Shown here: piece by piece, positions 45,601 to 54,333 of the stretch
Layout: the number at the start of each line of letters is the position of its first letter
Position numbering within the stretch: the first letter of the stretch is position 1
Source: Paracoccus sp. SMMA_5_TC
GTDB taxonomy: Bacteria; Pseudomonadota; Alphaproteobacteria; Rhodobacterales; Rhodobacteraceae
NCBI RefSeq assembly: GCF_009696685.2
Contig: NZ_CP102355.1
Location: 835,001 to 899,000 of the forward strand
Direction: 5' to 3'
Length of the DNA stretch: 64,000 nt
Program-made: the position numbers and the translations under genes
The notes under the pieces: generated by a model
Told to the model about the DNA's origin: nothing
What the model saw: only the letters and a program-made list of their open reading frames with translations
The model's database searches: none

Positions 45601-45674
45601 TCGGACGCGACGGCAGGGTTGAGAGCAGGCCCTGCTGCGGGCAATCTGCCGGCGTCAACAGCCCGAGGTGTCCC

Positions 45675-46649
45675 ATGCTGCCCGCCATCCTGTCGCATCT
45701 GCGCATTCCCGTCGTCGCCTCGCCCATGTTCATCGTTTCGGGGCCCGATCTGGTGATCGCGCAGTGCAAGGCCGGCATCGTCGGCAGCTTTCCGGCGCTG
45801 AACGCGCGGGAAAAGCCGGGCGAGCCGCCGCTGCTGGACGCCTGGCTGACCCGGATCGCCGAGGAACTCGACCGTCACAACCAGGCCAATCCCGACCGTC
45901 CGGCCGCGCCCTTTGCCGTCAACCAGATCGTGCATCGCAGCAACGCCCGGCTGGAACGCGACATCGAGATCTGCCACCGCCACAAGGTGCCGATCTGGAT
46001 CACCAGCCTGGGCGCCCGCCCCGAGGTGAACGCAGCCGCACATGACTGCGGCGGTATCGCGCTGCATGATGTCATCAACAACGTCTTTGCACGCAAGGCC
46101 ATCGAAAAGGGCGCCGACGGGCTGATCGCCGTGGCTGCCGGGGCTGGCGGCCATGCCGGGCCGCAATCGCCCTTTGCACTGATCCAGGAAATCCGCGAAT
46201 GGTTCGACGGGCCCTTGCTGCTGTCGGGCGCCATCGCCACCGGCCGTGCCGTGCTGGCGGCGCAGGCCATGGGCGCAGACCTGGCCTATGTCGGCAGCGC
46301 CTTCATCGCCACCGACGAGGCGCAGGCCCAGCCCGCCTACAAGCAGATGATCGTCGATTGCGGCGCCATGGACATCGTCACCTCATCGCTGTTCACCGGG
46401 GTTTCGGGCAATTATCTGGGTCCCTCGATCAGGGCCGCGGGGATGGATCCCGACCACCTGCCCGCCGGCGATATTTCCACCATGGATTTCGACAAGGCGA
46501 CCAGCGGCGCCAAACCCAAGGCATGGAGCCAGATCTGGGGCGCGGGACAGGGCATTGGCGCGGTCAGGTCGATCGAACCGGCCGCTGTGCTGGTCGATCG
46601 TCTGGCCGAGGAATACGCCGCCGCCAGACAGGCGCTGTGCGGGGCCTAG
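45675..46649 (+). CDS. Nitronate monooxygenase (2-nitropropane dioxygenase family)
   Basis: 324-residue FMN-dependent TIM-barrel oxidase that detoxifies nitronates such as propionate 3-nitronate, or a related enoyl-reductase-like enzyme. VVASPMFIVSGPDLVIAQCKAG, AVAAGAGGHAGPQSPFALIQE (catalytic His region), LSGAIATGRAVLAAQAMGADLAYVGSAFIATDE are the family signatures. It converges on the SH3 gene (7-bp gap). Confidence 0.9.
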   Translation: MLPAILSHLRIPVVASPMFIVSGPDLVIAQCKAGIVGSFPALNAREKPGEPPLLDAWLTRIAEELDRHNQANPDRPAAPFAVNQIVHRSNARLERDIEICHRHKVPIWITSLGARPEVNAAAHDCGGIALHDVINNVFARKAIEKGADGLIAVAAGAGGHAGPQSPFALIQEIREWFDGPLLLSGAIATGRAVLAAQAMGADLAYVGSAFIATDEAQAQPAYKQMIVDCGAMDIVTSSLFTGVSGNYLGPSIRAAGMDPDHLPAGDISTMDFDKATSGAKPKAWSQIWGAGQGIGAVRSIEPAAVLVDRLAEEYAAARQALCGA

Positions 46650-46656
46650 ATCCTGG

Positions 46657-46980
46657 TCAGGGTCGGTGGTTGTCCAGCCACCGGCCATGCACCCAGCCCG
46701 TGACACCGCGGCCCCTGACGGCCTGCCATTCCCCGTGGCTGCGGTAGGTGGTGACCTCGTCGCCGTTGTAAAGCTTGCCGATGACCTTGTAGCGGGTGCC
46801 AGGCCCGGTGCGGATCGCCAGAAAACCGTCGCCCTGCGGATTCAAACCCGTCACCGTCGCAGCGCCGGCGCAAGCTGCCTGAGAATCGGCCGGACAGGAG
46901 GTGTCGACAGGCACGGCCAGTCGCTGTGCCTGCACCGGTCCGGCAAGCATCAGAAACACCATTGCTGCTGTAATGCGCAT
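46657..46980 (-). CDS. Secreted SH3b-domain protein
   Basis: 107 residues: signal peptide MRITAAMVFLMLAGPVQA, a short cysteine-bearing segment (SCPADSQAACAG), then one bacterial SH3 domain (LAIRTGPGTRYKVIGKLYNGDEVTTYRSHGEWQAVRGRGVTGWVHGRWL). Periplasmic SH3b domains bind peptidoglycan or proteins, function here unknown. Its start is 90 bp from the phyR stop, with a strong hairpin between them. Confidence 0.85.
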   Translation of the reverse strand: MRITAAMVFLMLAGPVQAQRLAVPVDTSCPADSQAACAGAATVTGLNPQGDGFLAIRTGPGTRYKVIGKLYNGDEVTTYRSHGEWQAVRGRGVTGWVHGRWLDNHRP

Positions 46981-47030
46981 TCGCCTCTCCTGCTGCTTGC
47001 CGTTTGCGCAGGCTTGACCCTAGCAGCAAC

Positions 47031-47055
47031 TGCCCGGTGCCGAAAGCACCGGGCA
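47031..47055 (-). terminator. Strong hairpin downstream of phyR
   Basis: Perfect 10-bp inverted repeat TGCCCGGTGC / GCACCGGGCA with 5-nt loop CGAAA, 15 bp past the phyR stop codon. No long U tract on either strand, so it may be a weak terminator or an mRNA 3' stabiliser. Confidence 0.6.
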
Positions 47056-47069
47056 ATCACTTTCGGATG

Positions 47070-47873
47070 TCAGGCGACACTGAGCCCTTCGGTGCTGGCA
47101 AAGAACATCGCCTGGCTGACGGCCGAACGCACCTGTTCCTCGCTGTAAGGCTTCGAGATCAGGAACGCCGGTTCCGGGCGGTCGCCGGTCAGCAGGCGCT
47201 CGGGGAAGGCGGTGATGAAGATCACCGGAATGTCGCCCATGTCGCGCAACAATTCGTTGACGGCGTCGATCCCCGACGAGCCATCGGCCAGCTGGATGTC
47301 GGCCAGGATCAGGTCGGGGCGTTTCTGATGCGCCAGTTCGACGGCGGCGCTGTGGGTGCGGGCAATACCTGTCACCGAATGCCCCATCGCCTGGACGATG
47401 CCTTTCAGATCCATGGCGATGATGGTTTCATCCTCGATCACCATGACCTTGCCCGAAAGCGCCTGGCTCATTTCGTTCAAGGCGATCTGCACCAGCTCCT
47501 CGGCCTCGGACTGGGGGCATTGCATGATCAGCGCGATCTGATCGTAGCGCAGTTCCTCGATGGTGCGCAGCAGCAGCGCCTCGCGCGAATTGGGGGTCAG
47601 ACCGCGCAGATGCGCCTGGGCGCGCGCCTCGCGCGGGGTCTGGGCCTCCATCTCGACCGGCTGGCCGGAACTCTGCCAGATGGCGTGAAAGGTGCGGAAC
47701 AGCGCGATGCGGGTATCCTCGCCCTGCATCAGGCTGCGGTCGGCCAGAATGGCCTCCAGCGTGGCGGCGGCATAATTGTCGCCCGCCGTCTGACTGCCGG
47801 TCAGCGCCCGTGCGTAACGGCGCAGATAGGGCAGTTCGCGGCTGATGGACTGGGCAAGATCCGCTGCGGACAT
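47070..47873 (-). CDS. phyR: PhyR-type anti-anti-sigma response regulator
   Basis: 267-residue master switch of the alphaproteobacterial general stress response. Residues 1-130 are an ECF-sigma-like domain without promoter-binding ability; residues about 141-262 are a receiver with acidic IEDE, phosphoacceptor Asp192 (LILADIQLADG) and Lys241 (LISKPYS). When phosphorylated it binds NepR and frees EcfG. Divergent from nepR-ecfG, as in most alphaproteobacteria. The ATG of MSAADLAQ is used; the upstream GTG-frame would cover the EcfG promoter. Confidence 0.97.
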   Translation of the reverse strand: MSAADLAQSISRELPYLRRYARALTGSQTAGDNYAAATLEAILADRSLMQGEDTRIALFRTFHAIWQSSGQPVEMEAQTPREARAQAHLRGLTPNSREALLLRTIEELRYDQIALIMQCPQSEAEELVQIALNEMSQALSGKVMVIEDETIIAMDLKGIVQAMGHSVTGIARTHSAAVELAHQKRPDLILADIQLADGSSGIDAVNELLRDMGDIPVIFITAFPERLLTGDRPEPAFLISKPYSEEQVRSAVSQAMFFASTEGLSVA

Positions 47874-47907
47874 GGTAACCTCGAAGAAAAAAAAGACGTC
47901 GTTTCCT

Positions 47908-47933
47908 GGAACTTGATCGGATACGTAGCCGTT
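47908..47933 (+). promoter_or_regulatory. EcfG-dependent promoter of nepR-ecfG
   Basis: GGAAC (47908-47912), 17-bp spacer, CGTT (47930-47933) is an exact match to the EcfG promoter consensus GGAAC-N16/17-CGTT. It would start about 30-40 nt before the nepR ATG, giving positive autoregulation. Confidence 0.9.
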
Positions 47934-47972
47934 AGGCAAGGTGCGCACAAGATTTTCGGGAATAATTAAAAA

Positions 47973-48119
47973 ATGAGTATCAGGCGCGAGGATCGCAAGA
48001 AAGCCGCCATCGAAAAGCAGATCGACGAAAACCTCCGTCGTGTCTATGAACAGGATGTGACCCAGAAAGTTCCCGACAGGTTTCTGGAATTGCTAGAAAA
48101 ATTGCGCGAGCAGGAGTAG
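47973..48119 (+). CDS. nepR: Anti-sigma factor NepR (short)
   Basis: 48-residue protein MSIRREDRKKAAIEKQIDEN... with helix LRRVYEQDVTQKVPDRFLELLEKLREQE. The core LRRVYxxxxxxxVPDRFxxLLxxL is the NepR signature for binding both EcfG and PhyR. It is smaller than most predicted NepR proteins (55-70 residues), keeping little beyond the two helices. It starts 39 bp after the EcfG -10 element and ends 5 bp before ecfG, so the anti-sigma and sigma factor are co-produced. Easily missed by gene callers because of its length. Confidence 0.95.
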   Translation: MSIRREDRKKAAIEKQIDENLRRVYEQDVTQKVPDRFLELLEKLREQE

Positions 48120-48124
48120 CCCGC

Positions 48125-48718
48125 ATGACCGGATCGAACCTGGTGCGCAGCGCCCAGCCCGCCGGCGCAACCAGCCCGCGGGATCAGTTGGTCGACCATC
48201 TGCCCGCCCTTCGCGCCTTTGCATTGTCACTCACTCGTGAAGGGGCGGCTGCCGACGATCTGGTGCAGGACACCATCGTCAAGGCCTGGACCCATATCGA
48301 CAAGTTCCAGCCCGGCACCAATCTGCGCGCGTGGTTGTTCACCATCCTGCGCAACACCTTCTATTCCGCGCGGCGCAAGACCCGGCGCGAGGTCAGCGAC
48401 AGCGATGGCGCGCATGCGGCGCGGCAGGCCACGCGCCCAGAACACGATGGACGCCTGGCGCTGAACGATTTTCGCGCCGCCTTCGAGAAGCTGCCCGATG
48501 AGCAGCGCGAGGCGCTGATCCTGGTCGGTGCCTCGGGCTTTTCCTACGAGGAAGCGGCCGAGATGACCGGCGTGGCTGTGGGCACCGTCAAGTCGCGCGC
48601 CAACCGGGGTCGGCGACGCCTGGCCGAACTGCTGCATCTGCAGGATGGCGAGGAATTGGAAATGACCGACCGGGCCACGCTTGCGGTGATGGCGCAGAAC
48701 AATCCGGTGATGCGTTAG
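48125..48718 (+). CDS. ecfG: General stress response ECF sigma factor EcfG
   Basis: 197-residue ECF15-type sigma factor. Region 2 (LPALRAFALSLTREGAAADDLVQDTIVKAWTHIDKFQPGTNLRAWLFTILRNTFYS) and region 4 (FEKLPDEQREALILVGASGFSYEEAAEMTGVAVGTVKSRANRGRRRLAELL) are complete. It is sequestered by NepR and released by phospho-PhyR; targets carry GGAAC-N16/17-CGTT, one of which lies upstream of this operon. Followed 4 bp later by a kinase gene. Confidence 0.96.
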   Translation: MTGSNLVRSAQPAGATSPRDQLVDHLPALRAFALSLTREGAAADDLVQDTIVKAWTHIDKFQPGTNLRAWLFTILRNTFYSARRKTRREVSDSDGAHAARQATRPEHDGRLALNDFRAAFEKLPDEQREALILVGASGFSYEEAAEMTGVAVGTVKSRANRGRRRLAELLHLQDGEELEMTDRATLAVMAQNNPVMR

Positions 48719-48722
48719 ACCC

Positions 48723-50507
48723 GTGCTGCGACGTCTGTTCGATCGGCTTGAGTTCACCAAGGGTCTGGGTTTTCGCCTGGGGGGCCTGCTGTCGGTGGCC
48801 ATCCTGCCCATAGGGCTGATCTCGGTCATTCAGACCCTGCATCTGTCGCGCGAATACGAACGCAGTTCGGAAATCGCGCTGCTGGGACGCACCGCCACCG
48901 CAGCCGCGGGGGAACGGGCGCTGCTGCAAGGCGCGCTGGGAACTGCCGACGCCCTTGGGCCTGCGGTGCTGGAAACCATGGACCGGCCCGAAGCCTGCGC
49001 CGACATCATGCGCGGCTTTGTTCAGCGCAGCGTCAGCTTTGTCTATGCGGGCTTCACCCGGATGGATGGCATTACCGAATGTGCCTCGGTGCCGGGACGG
49101 CACGATCTTGGCCAGGATCCTGCCTATCGCAAGTTCGTGGACAGTCCCGGCACCCTGGTGACGACCAACCCGCGCGGCACGCTGACCGATCATGCCGAGG
49201 TGGTGGTGATCCAGCCGCTGTATCGCGGCGTCGATCTGCTGGGCTATATCGCCGTTGCCATGTCGCATGACATGCTGCGTTCCACCCATGTCGCCGGCCT
49301 GGGGACCGAGGACGCCCGCATCCTGACCTTCAACAACCACGGCGAGGTGCTGTCCACGGACCGCGAGGGTGCCGGCGACATCGAGGCGGTGTTGCCGCGC
49401 GGAAATTCGCTGACCACCCTGCTGTCGCGTTCGGAAACCACCTTCCGCGACCTGTCGAACAGCGGCGAAAGCCGGGTGTTCAGCGTTGTGCCGGTCGTGC
49501 CTGGGCTGGTCTATGCGCTGGGGTCATGGAATCGCGCCGATTCCGGGCTGACCGGCATCGATGTCACCCGCCGCACGGCGCTGATCCTGCCGCTGATCCT
49601 GTGGGCGGCATCGCTGGGTGTGGCCTATTTCGCGGTCTATCGCCTGGTGCTGCGCCATATCCGCGAATTGCGCAGCCAGATGCGCCGCTTTGCCATCGGC
49701 GACCGCTCGTCGCCGCCGCCTGTCCTGAGCGGAGCCCCCGCCGAGATCGAGGACATGTCGCAGACCTTTCACAACATGGCCCGCATTCTCATCCGCGACG
49801 AAGAGGCGATGGAGGCCGCCGTCACCGAAAAGACCGTGCTGCTGAAAGAGGTTCATCATCGGGTCAAGAACAACCTGCAACTGATCGCCTCGATCATCAA
49901 CATGCAGATACGGGTGATCGATCACGACGACGCGCGCCGGGTGCTGCGTTCGGTCCAGGATCGGGTGGCGTCGCTGGCCACGATCTATCGCAACCTTTAT
50001 CAGGCCGAGCATCTGGATTCGGTCGAGGCAGACCGGCTGATCCACGACATCATCAACCAGATGGCCAATGCCTCGGTCGGGCCGGGCGCTGGGCTGCGCA
50101 TCGATACCCAGCTCGAGCCGCTGGTGCTGATGCCCGATCAGGCGGTGCCGTTGACGCTGCTGGCGACCGAAGCCTTTACCAATGCGCTGAAATATTCGGG
50201 CACCACGGACCCAGGCGCGCGTCCCTGGGTGCGGGTGTCGCTGCGCCGCGATGGCGATTGCCATGTGGTGCTGGAAATCGAGAATTCGATCGGCGATGCG
50301 CGCGACGCGGAAAGCACCGGCTTGGGCAGCCAGCTGATCGAGGCCTTTGCCACCCAGCTCGAGGGTGAAAGCAGCCACAGCATCGAAGGGGGCCGCTATC
50401 TGCTGCGTCTGCGCTTTGCCGTGGAATCCCTCAGCCAGAAGCGTCCCGAGCCGGGTCCGGCGCAGGTTGTTCTGACCTCGGCGGCGCGTCCCGGCGCCCA
50501 GCACTAG
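48723..50507 (+). CDS. Membrane sensor kinase of the HWE/HisKA_2 family (PhyK-like)
   Basis: 594 residues starting at GTG (no good ribosome site; 4 bp after ecfG). TM1 about 16-40, a periplasmic CHASE/Cache-like sensor domain (about 41-275), TM2 about 280-305, a HAMP-like linker, then the HisKA_2 phosphoacceptor KEVHHRVKNNLQL (His near residue 377) and HATPase with ATEAFTNALKYSG and GLGSQLIEAFATQLEG. In this setting it very probably phosphorylates PhyR. Periplasmic part carries two Cys (about 98 and 120) that could form a disulfide. Confidence 0.92.
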   Translation: MLRRLFDRLEFTKGLGFRLGGLLSVAILPIGLISVIQTLHLSREYERSSEIALLGRTATAAAGERALLQGALGTADALGPAVLETMDRPEACADIMRGFVQRSVSFVYAGFTRMDGITECASVPGRHDLGQDPAYRKFVDSPGTLVTTNPRGTLTDHAEVVVIQPLYRGVDLLGYIAVAMSHDMLRSTHVAGLGTEDARILTFNNHGEVLSTDREGAGDIEAVLPRGNSLTTLLSRSETTFRDLSNSGESRVFSVVPVVPGLVYALGSWNRADSGLTGIDVTRRTALILPLILWAASLGVAYFAVYRLVLRHIRELRSQMRRFAIGDRSSPPPVLSGAPAEIEDMSQTFHNMARILIRDEEAMEAAVTEKTVLLKEVHHRVKNNLQLIASIINMQIRVIDHDDARRVLRSVQDRVASLATIYRNLYQAEHLDSVEADRLIHDIINQMANASVGPGAGLRIDTQLEPLVLMPDQAVPLTLLATEAFTNALKYSGTTDPGARPWVRVSLRRDGDCHVVLEIENSIGDARDAESTGLGSQLIEAFATQLEGESSHSIEGGRYLLRLRFAVESLSQKRPEPGPAQVVLTSAARPGAQH

Positions 50508-50510
50508 GTT

Positions 50511-51158
50511 TCAGAAGGGCGCAGGGGCCTGAAAGCCCATCATGACGCCCGATTCAGGGTGCTTGAAGCGCAGGCTTTCGGCATGCAGCATCAGCCGGGG
50601 AAAGGCCGCCGCCGCCCCGCTGGCGTAAAGCGGATCGCCCAGGATCGGGTGCCCCAGCGCCGCCATATGCACCCGCAACTGGTGGCTGCGTCCGGTGACC
50701 GGAGTCAACCTCACCCGGCTTTCCTGCGGCGTGCTGCGGATAACGCGCCAATGGGTCTGCGCCGGCCGGCCCTGGTCGTGATCGACCTTTTGCCGGGGCC
50801 GGTTCGGCCAGTCGACGATCAGCGGCAGATCGACGGTGCCGGTGGCCGGGGCCAGCTGGCCCCAGACCCTTGCCAGATAGGTTTTCCTGGTCCGCCGCTC
50901 TTCGAACTGGCGCGACAGGTGGCGCTGGGCGTGGGGCGTCAGCGCAAAGACCATCACCCCCGAGGTGTCCAGATCCAGTCGATGCACCAGCAGCACCGTG
51001 GGAAAGGCGCCGCGCAGCCGCGCGATCAGGCAATCGGCGCGATCCTCGCCCCGGCCGGGCACCGAGAGCAGCCCCGCCGGCTTGTCGACCACCAGCACCT
51101 CGTGATCGGCATGGATCACCTGCGGCTGTTCATCGGTGGGCTGATAGACGAAGCTCAT
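50511..51158 (-). CDS. RluA-family pseudouridine synthase
   Basis: 215-residue rRNA or tRNA pseudouridine synthase without an S4 domain. The catalytic Asp is in HRLDLDTSGVMVFA, with KTYLARVWG and PVTGRSHQLRVHMAALGHPILGD. Resembles RluA (23S U746 / tRNA U32) more than RluC/D. ATG overlaps the lysE-like stop by 4 bp; convergent with the kinase gene, 3 bp apart. Confidence 0.92.
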   Translation of the reverse strand: MSFVYQPTDEQPQVIHADHEVLVVDKPAGLLSVPGRGEDRADCLIARLRGAFPTVLLVHRLDLDTSGVMVFALTPHAQRHLSRQFEERRTRKTYLARVWGQLAPATGTVDLPLIVDWPNRPRQKVDHDQGRPAQTHWRVIRSTPQESRVRLTPVTGRSHQLRVHMAALGHPILGDPLYASGAAAAFPRLMLHAESLRFKHPESGVMMGFQAPAPF

Positions 51159-51781
51159 TTCCACACCAGCCGCAGCGCCAGCCCGGCGAACATGACCGCC
51201 GCAAGGCGATTGACCAGCGCGAGCCGCTGGCCGATCACCTGCCCCGCCAGACCCGCGACCACGCCATAGCCCATGGTCACCAGCGTCCCCGACAGGGTGA
51301 ACATCAGCCCCAGGCCCAGGATCTGCTGCCAGACCGGGCCAAGTTCGGGGCGGGTGAACTGCGGCAGGAAGGCCAGCAGGAACAGCACCGGCTTGGGGTT
51401 CAGCAGGTTCGACAGCGCCCCGCGACGGATGATGTTCCAGGGCCGCTGGGCGGCGCGGGCGCGCGGGTCGATGGTGCCGGCATGCCAGCTTTTCCACGCC
51501 AGGAACAGCAGATAACCGGCGCCGGCATATTTGATCGCCGCCAGCGCGCCGGGATGGGCCGCAACCAGAGCGCCCAGGCCGATGGTGGCCATCAGCACAT
51601 GGCAGATCACCCCCAGACCGACCCCCAACCCGGCCAGCGCCCCGGCCCGCGGCCCGCCCTGGATGCCGCAGGCGCTGGCAAAGAACACGTCTTGGCCGGG
51701 GGCGAAATTCAGCACCAGAGCCCCGGCCATGAAGGCCAGCAGCTGTTCGGCAGGAAAATTGGCCAGCGTATCCCAGATCAT
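51155..51781 (-). CDS. LysE/RhtB-family amino-acid exporter
   Basis: 208-residue membrane protein with six predicted helices. The family start LLAFMAGALVLNFAPGQDVFFASACGIQGGPRAGALAGLGVGLG and NPKPVLFLLAFLPQF are clear. Exports amino acids such as threonine or homoserine lactones; substrate unknown. Co-translated with rluA. Confidence 0.92.
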   Translation of the reverse strand: MIWDTLANFPAEQLLAFMAGALVLNFAPGQDVFFASACGIQGGPRAGALAGLGVGLGVICHVLMATIGLGALVAAHPGALAAIKYAGAGYLLFLAWKSWHAGTIDPRARAAQRPWNIIRRGALSNLLNPKPVLFLLAFLPQFTRPELGPVWQQILGLGLMFTLSGTLVTMGYGVVAGLAGQVIGQRLALVNRLAAVMFAGLALRLVWK

Positions 51782-51833
51782 CGCGCGTCCCCTTGTCCCG
51801 TCGCATATCGACCGGGCCGGGGGGCGGCGTCAA

Positions 51834-52229
51834 CTATTCCTGCGGGTTCTGCGGCAGGCCGTCGGCGATGTCATAGTAATCGCCCTTGTCGGCGACAAAG
51901 ATATGGCCCAGCATCCGCAGCCCGGTGGGGCTGTCGATCGCGCCTGCCGCCACGTCGATGATGGGTGAGCCGTCGCGCTGCCAGAACAGCGAACTGCCGC
52001 AATCCCGGCAAAAGCCCCGGCGCGCGATTTCCGAGGCGCGATACCACGCGGGTTCGCCCTCGATGGTCAGCGACCTGGGCAGGATCGCGGCCCAGACATG
52101 GCCAGACCAGCGCCGGCACTGGCTGCAATGGCAGGCGCGCAGGTCGTGGCCTGCGTCATAGGTGCCGTGAAAGCGGATGCGCCCGCACAGGCAATGACCC
52201 CGGAATTCAGTGACGTCCGAAACATTCAT
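51834..52229 (-). CDS. GFA / CENP-V-family zinc protein
   Basis: 131-residue beta-folded zinc protein. Cysteine pairs GHCLCGRIRF, CHCSQCRRW and FCRDCGSSLFW are the glutathione-dependent formaldehyde-activating (GFA) pattern. Many such proteins do not act on formaldehyde, so the role is unknown. The chosen ATG of MNVSDVTEF lies 23 bp inside the 3' end of the GAF gene. Followed by the LysE-like gene after a 52-bp gap. Confidence 0.85.
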   Translation of the reverse strand: MNVSDVTEFRGHCLCGRIRFHGTYDAGHDLRACHCSQCRRWSGHVWAAILPRSLTIEGEPAWYRASEIARRGFCRDCGSSLFWQRDGSPIIDVAAGAIDSPTGLRMLGHIFVADKGDYYDIADGLPQNPQE

Positions 52230-52662
52230 CCAGGATCTCCTGCAGGCGCTGGGCATCCGTCTGGGTGAAAGCGTCGGGCTGGTCGCTGTCGATGTCAAGC
52301 ACGCCGATCAGCCTTTCGCCCGCGCCGATCACCGGGATCACCAGTTCCGAGCGGGTGCTGCTGGCGCAGGCGATATGGCCGGGAAAGGCATCGACATCGG
52401 CCACCAGCTGCACCTGGCGCGTGCGCGCCGCCGCCCCGCAGACGCCGCGCGAAAACGGGATCACCAGGCAGCCGTGCCCGCCCTGATAGGGGCCGATCTT
52501 CAGCACCTCGGGCGCGGTGACGCGGTAAAAGCCGGTCCAGTCAAAGCGGCTGTCGGCATGGTGGATCTCGCAGGCCAGGGTGGCCATCAGCGCGATCTCG
52601 TCGGTTTCGCCATGGGTCAGGCTGCGGATGGTGGCGGCCAGTTCGTCGTAATCCACGGTCAT
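52207..52662 (-). CDS. GAF-domain free methionine-(R)-sulfoxide reductase
   Basis: 151-residue single GAF domain with the three catalytic cysteines of fRMsr: GHGCLVIPF, RGVCGAAA and HIACASSTRSELV, and the end motif GVLDIDSDQPDAFTQTDAQRLQEI. It would reduce free methionine-R-sulfoxide with thioredoxin or glutaredoxin. Its start lies 1 bp after the sqdC stop, so it may be co-expressed with the sulfolipid operon; a sulfur or redox link is possible but unproven. Confidence 0.9.
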   Translation of the reverse strand: MTVDYDELAATIRSLTHGETDEIALMATLACEIHHADSRFDWTGFYRVTAPEVLKIGPYQGGHGCLVIPFSRGVCGAAARTRQVQLVADVDAFPGHIACASSTRSELVIPVIGAGERLIGVLDIDSDQPDAFTQTDAQRLQEILDECFGRH

Positions 52663-52663
52663 G

Positions 52664-53485
52664 TCAGTCCTTGAGCTGTTCGAGAATAAGCGGCAGATCG
52701 GCATGCAGCCGTTCGAGACCCCGGGGTTGCCAGCCCAAGGCCCGCAGGCGTGCGCATTTCGGCACGCGCAGCAGCCGCGCATCGGCCCGCGGCGGCGGTG
52801 GATGGCGGGCGCCGGTCAGCGCGGCGACCGCGGCCAGCAGGTCGTGTCGGTCCAGGATCAGGTCGCTGACGTCATAGGCGCCCGACATGGCGGGGTCGCT
52901 CAGCACCAGAAGCGCGGCGTCGGCCAGGTCGGCGCCATGCACCTCGGTGGCGACGCGGGGCGCAATGGGCCGCCCGGCCAGGAAATCCCCGATCAAACCG
53001 GCCCATTTCTGTGGCCGGCCCGGGCCGAAAACCCCGGTCGGGCGCAGGCTGGCGGTGCGAAAATCCGGCCCGGCCATGGCTGCCAGCAGCTGTTCGGCCT
53101 GGGCCTTGACCTCGCCATAAAGCGTGGTCGGCGCCGGTGGCATGTCCTCGGTCAGCAGGGTGCCGGGGGGGTGGCCGTCGTGGACGGCGCGCGACGACAC
53201 GAACAGCACCCGCCCCACCCCCTGCGCCTGTGCGTCGCGGAACAGTGCCAGCGTGCCGTCCAGATTGGCGCGGCGAAACCCGGCGGGATCGTCGCCCTCG
53301 CCGCCGCGATAGCGGCCGGGCAGGTGCTGGAAGGCGGCGTGGACCAGTGCCTGGCAGCCCGCCAGATCGGCGGGCTGGCCCAGCCGCCAGCCGTGCAGCG
53401 GCCGGAGCTGATGGCCGGCCCGCGTCAAGGCGGCGCCGATCCAGCCGCCGACGATGCCCGATGCCCCGGTCAGCGCGATCAGCAT
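52664..53485 (-). CDS. sqdC: SqdC-type NAD-dependent epimerase/reductase of sulfolipid operon
   Basis: 273-residue short-chain-dehydrogenase-fold protein: Rossmann motif TGASGIVGGWIG at the N-terminus, Ser near VLFVSSRAVHDG, and YGEVKAQAE (YxxxK). As third gene after sqdB and a GT8 gene it matches sqdC of the Rhodobacter sqdBDC operon, required for normal sulfoquinovosyl diacylglycerol levels, though its reaction is unclear. Overlaps the sqdD stop by 7 bp. Confidence 0.85.
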   Translation of the reverse strand: MLIALTGASGIVGGWIGAALTRAGHQLRPLHGWRLGQPADLAGCQALVHAAFQHLPGRYRGGEGDDPAGFRRANLDGTLALFRDAQAQGVGRVLFVSSRAVHDGHPPGTLLTEDMPPAPTTLYGEVKAQAEQLLAAMAGPDFRTASLRPTGVFGPGRPQKWAGLIGDFLAGRPIAPRVATEVHGADLADAALLVLSDPAMSGAYDVSDLILDRHDLLAAVAALTGARHPPPPRADARLLRVPKCARLRALGWQPRGLERLHADLPLILEQLKD

Positions 53486-54333
53486 GAGCGGGGCGGTTCC
53501 GGCAGGTCGCGGGGATCGGGCACCGGCCCGTCGCCGGCATGGGCGCGCCACAGCTCGATCAGCGGCCGCAGCCGGTCGGCCTTGGCATGGTCCTGCCAGG
53601 GCTTTTCGTATTGGTAATGCAGGATGCGGATGTCGTCCCATCGCCACAGCTCTGGCAGGTTCAGCCAGACATATTGCAGCATATTGTCGAACACCGGCAG
53701 CCCGTGCCAGCCCGGAAAGAAGCTTTCCAGAAAGGTCTGGTCGGTGCGTCGCCAGAAGGCATCGGCACTGTCCAGCCGCTTGAGCATCGCCGCAAAGGTC
53801 GCCTCGGCCGGCCGGGCGGTGAACACGCCCGAGTTCAGCCGGTGAAAATCGGCCAGGCTTTCATAGACATTCGGCGCTGCCGAGAATTCGGGATAGTCAA
53901 ACAGCCGGTCGATATTCTGCAGCACGATGGCATCGGCGTCGATGAACACCACCCGGGCATAATCCAGCTGCCACAGCCGCAGCTTGACGAAATTGTCCAG
54001 CGGCGTGTGAAAGGGCGGCTTTTCGCCCTTGGTAAAGGGGGCCAACCCATGCACGCGGTCGCGGGCGTGCCGGGCGTTGAACGCGTCCGAGGTCGGTAGC
54101 AGTTCGGCCGCCACCAGGCGCACGCCCAGATCGCGCAGATCCTGCAGATCGGCCGCGGGCAGATGCGTGTGGATAAGCACAAGGTCGGCGCGGGTGCCGG
54201 TGCGGATCAGCGACCGGAACAGCGCCCGCGCGCCGATCAGATAATCGGCATTGGTGGCCAGGCTGACAAAGGCGTGGTCCGACCGCGCCTTGCCTTCGGG
54301 ATGCAACCCTGTCCCCATGCGCGCGGGCGTCAC
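53479..54333 (-). CDS. sqdD: SqdD-type GT8 glycosyltransferase
   Basis: 284-residue glycogenin-like GT8 transferase. The metal-binding DxD motif is FIDADAIVLQN, with LDNFVKLRLWQLDYARVV before and HRLNSGVF and DQTFLESFF later. In the sqdBDC operon SqdD is thought to transfer sulfoquinovose from UDP to diacylglycerol. Starts with GTG in GTGA, overlapping the sqdB stop by 4 bp (an in-frame ATG five codons on is the alternative). Confidence 0.88.
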   Translation of the reverse strand: MTPARMGTGLHPEGKARSDHAFVSLATNADYLIGARALFRSLIRTGTRADLVLIHTHLPAADLQDLRDLGVRLVAAELLPTSDAFNARHARDRVHGLAPFTKGEKPPFHTPLDNFVKLRLWQLDYARVVFIDADAIVLQNIDRLFDYPEFSAAPNVYESLADFHRLNSGVFTARPAEATFAAMLKRLDSADAFWRRTDQTFLESFFPGWHGLPVFDNMLQYVWLNLPELWRWDDIRILHYQYEKPWQDHAKADRLRPLIELWRAHAGDGPVPDPRDLPEPPRSC

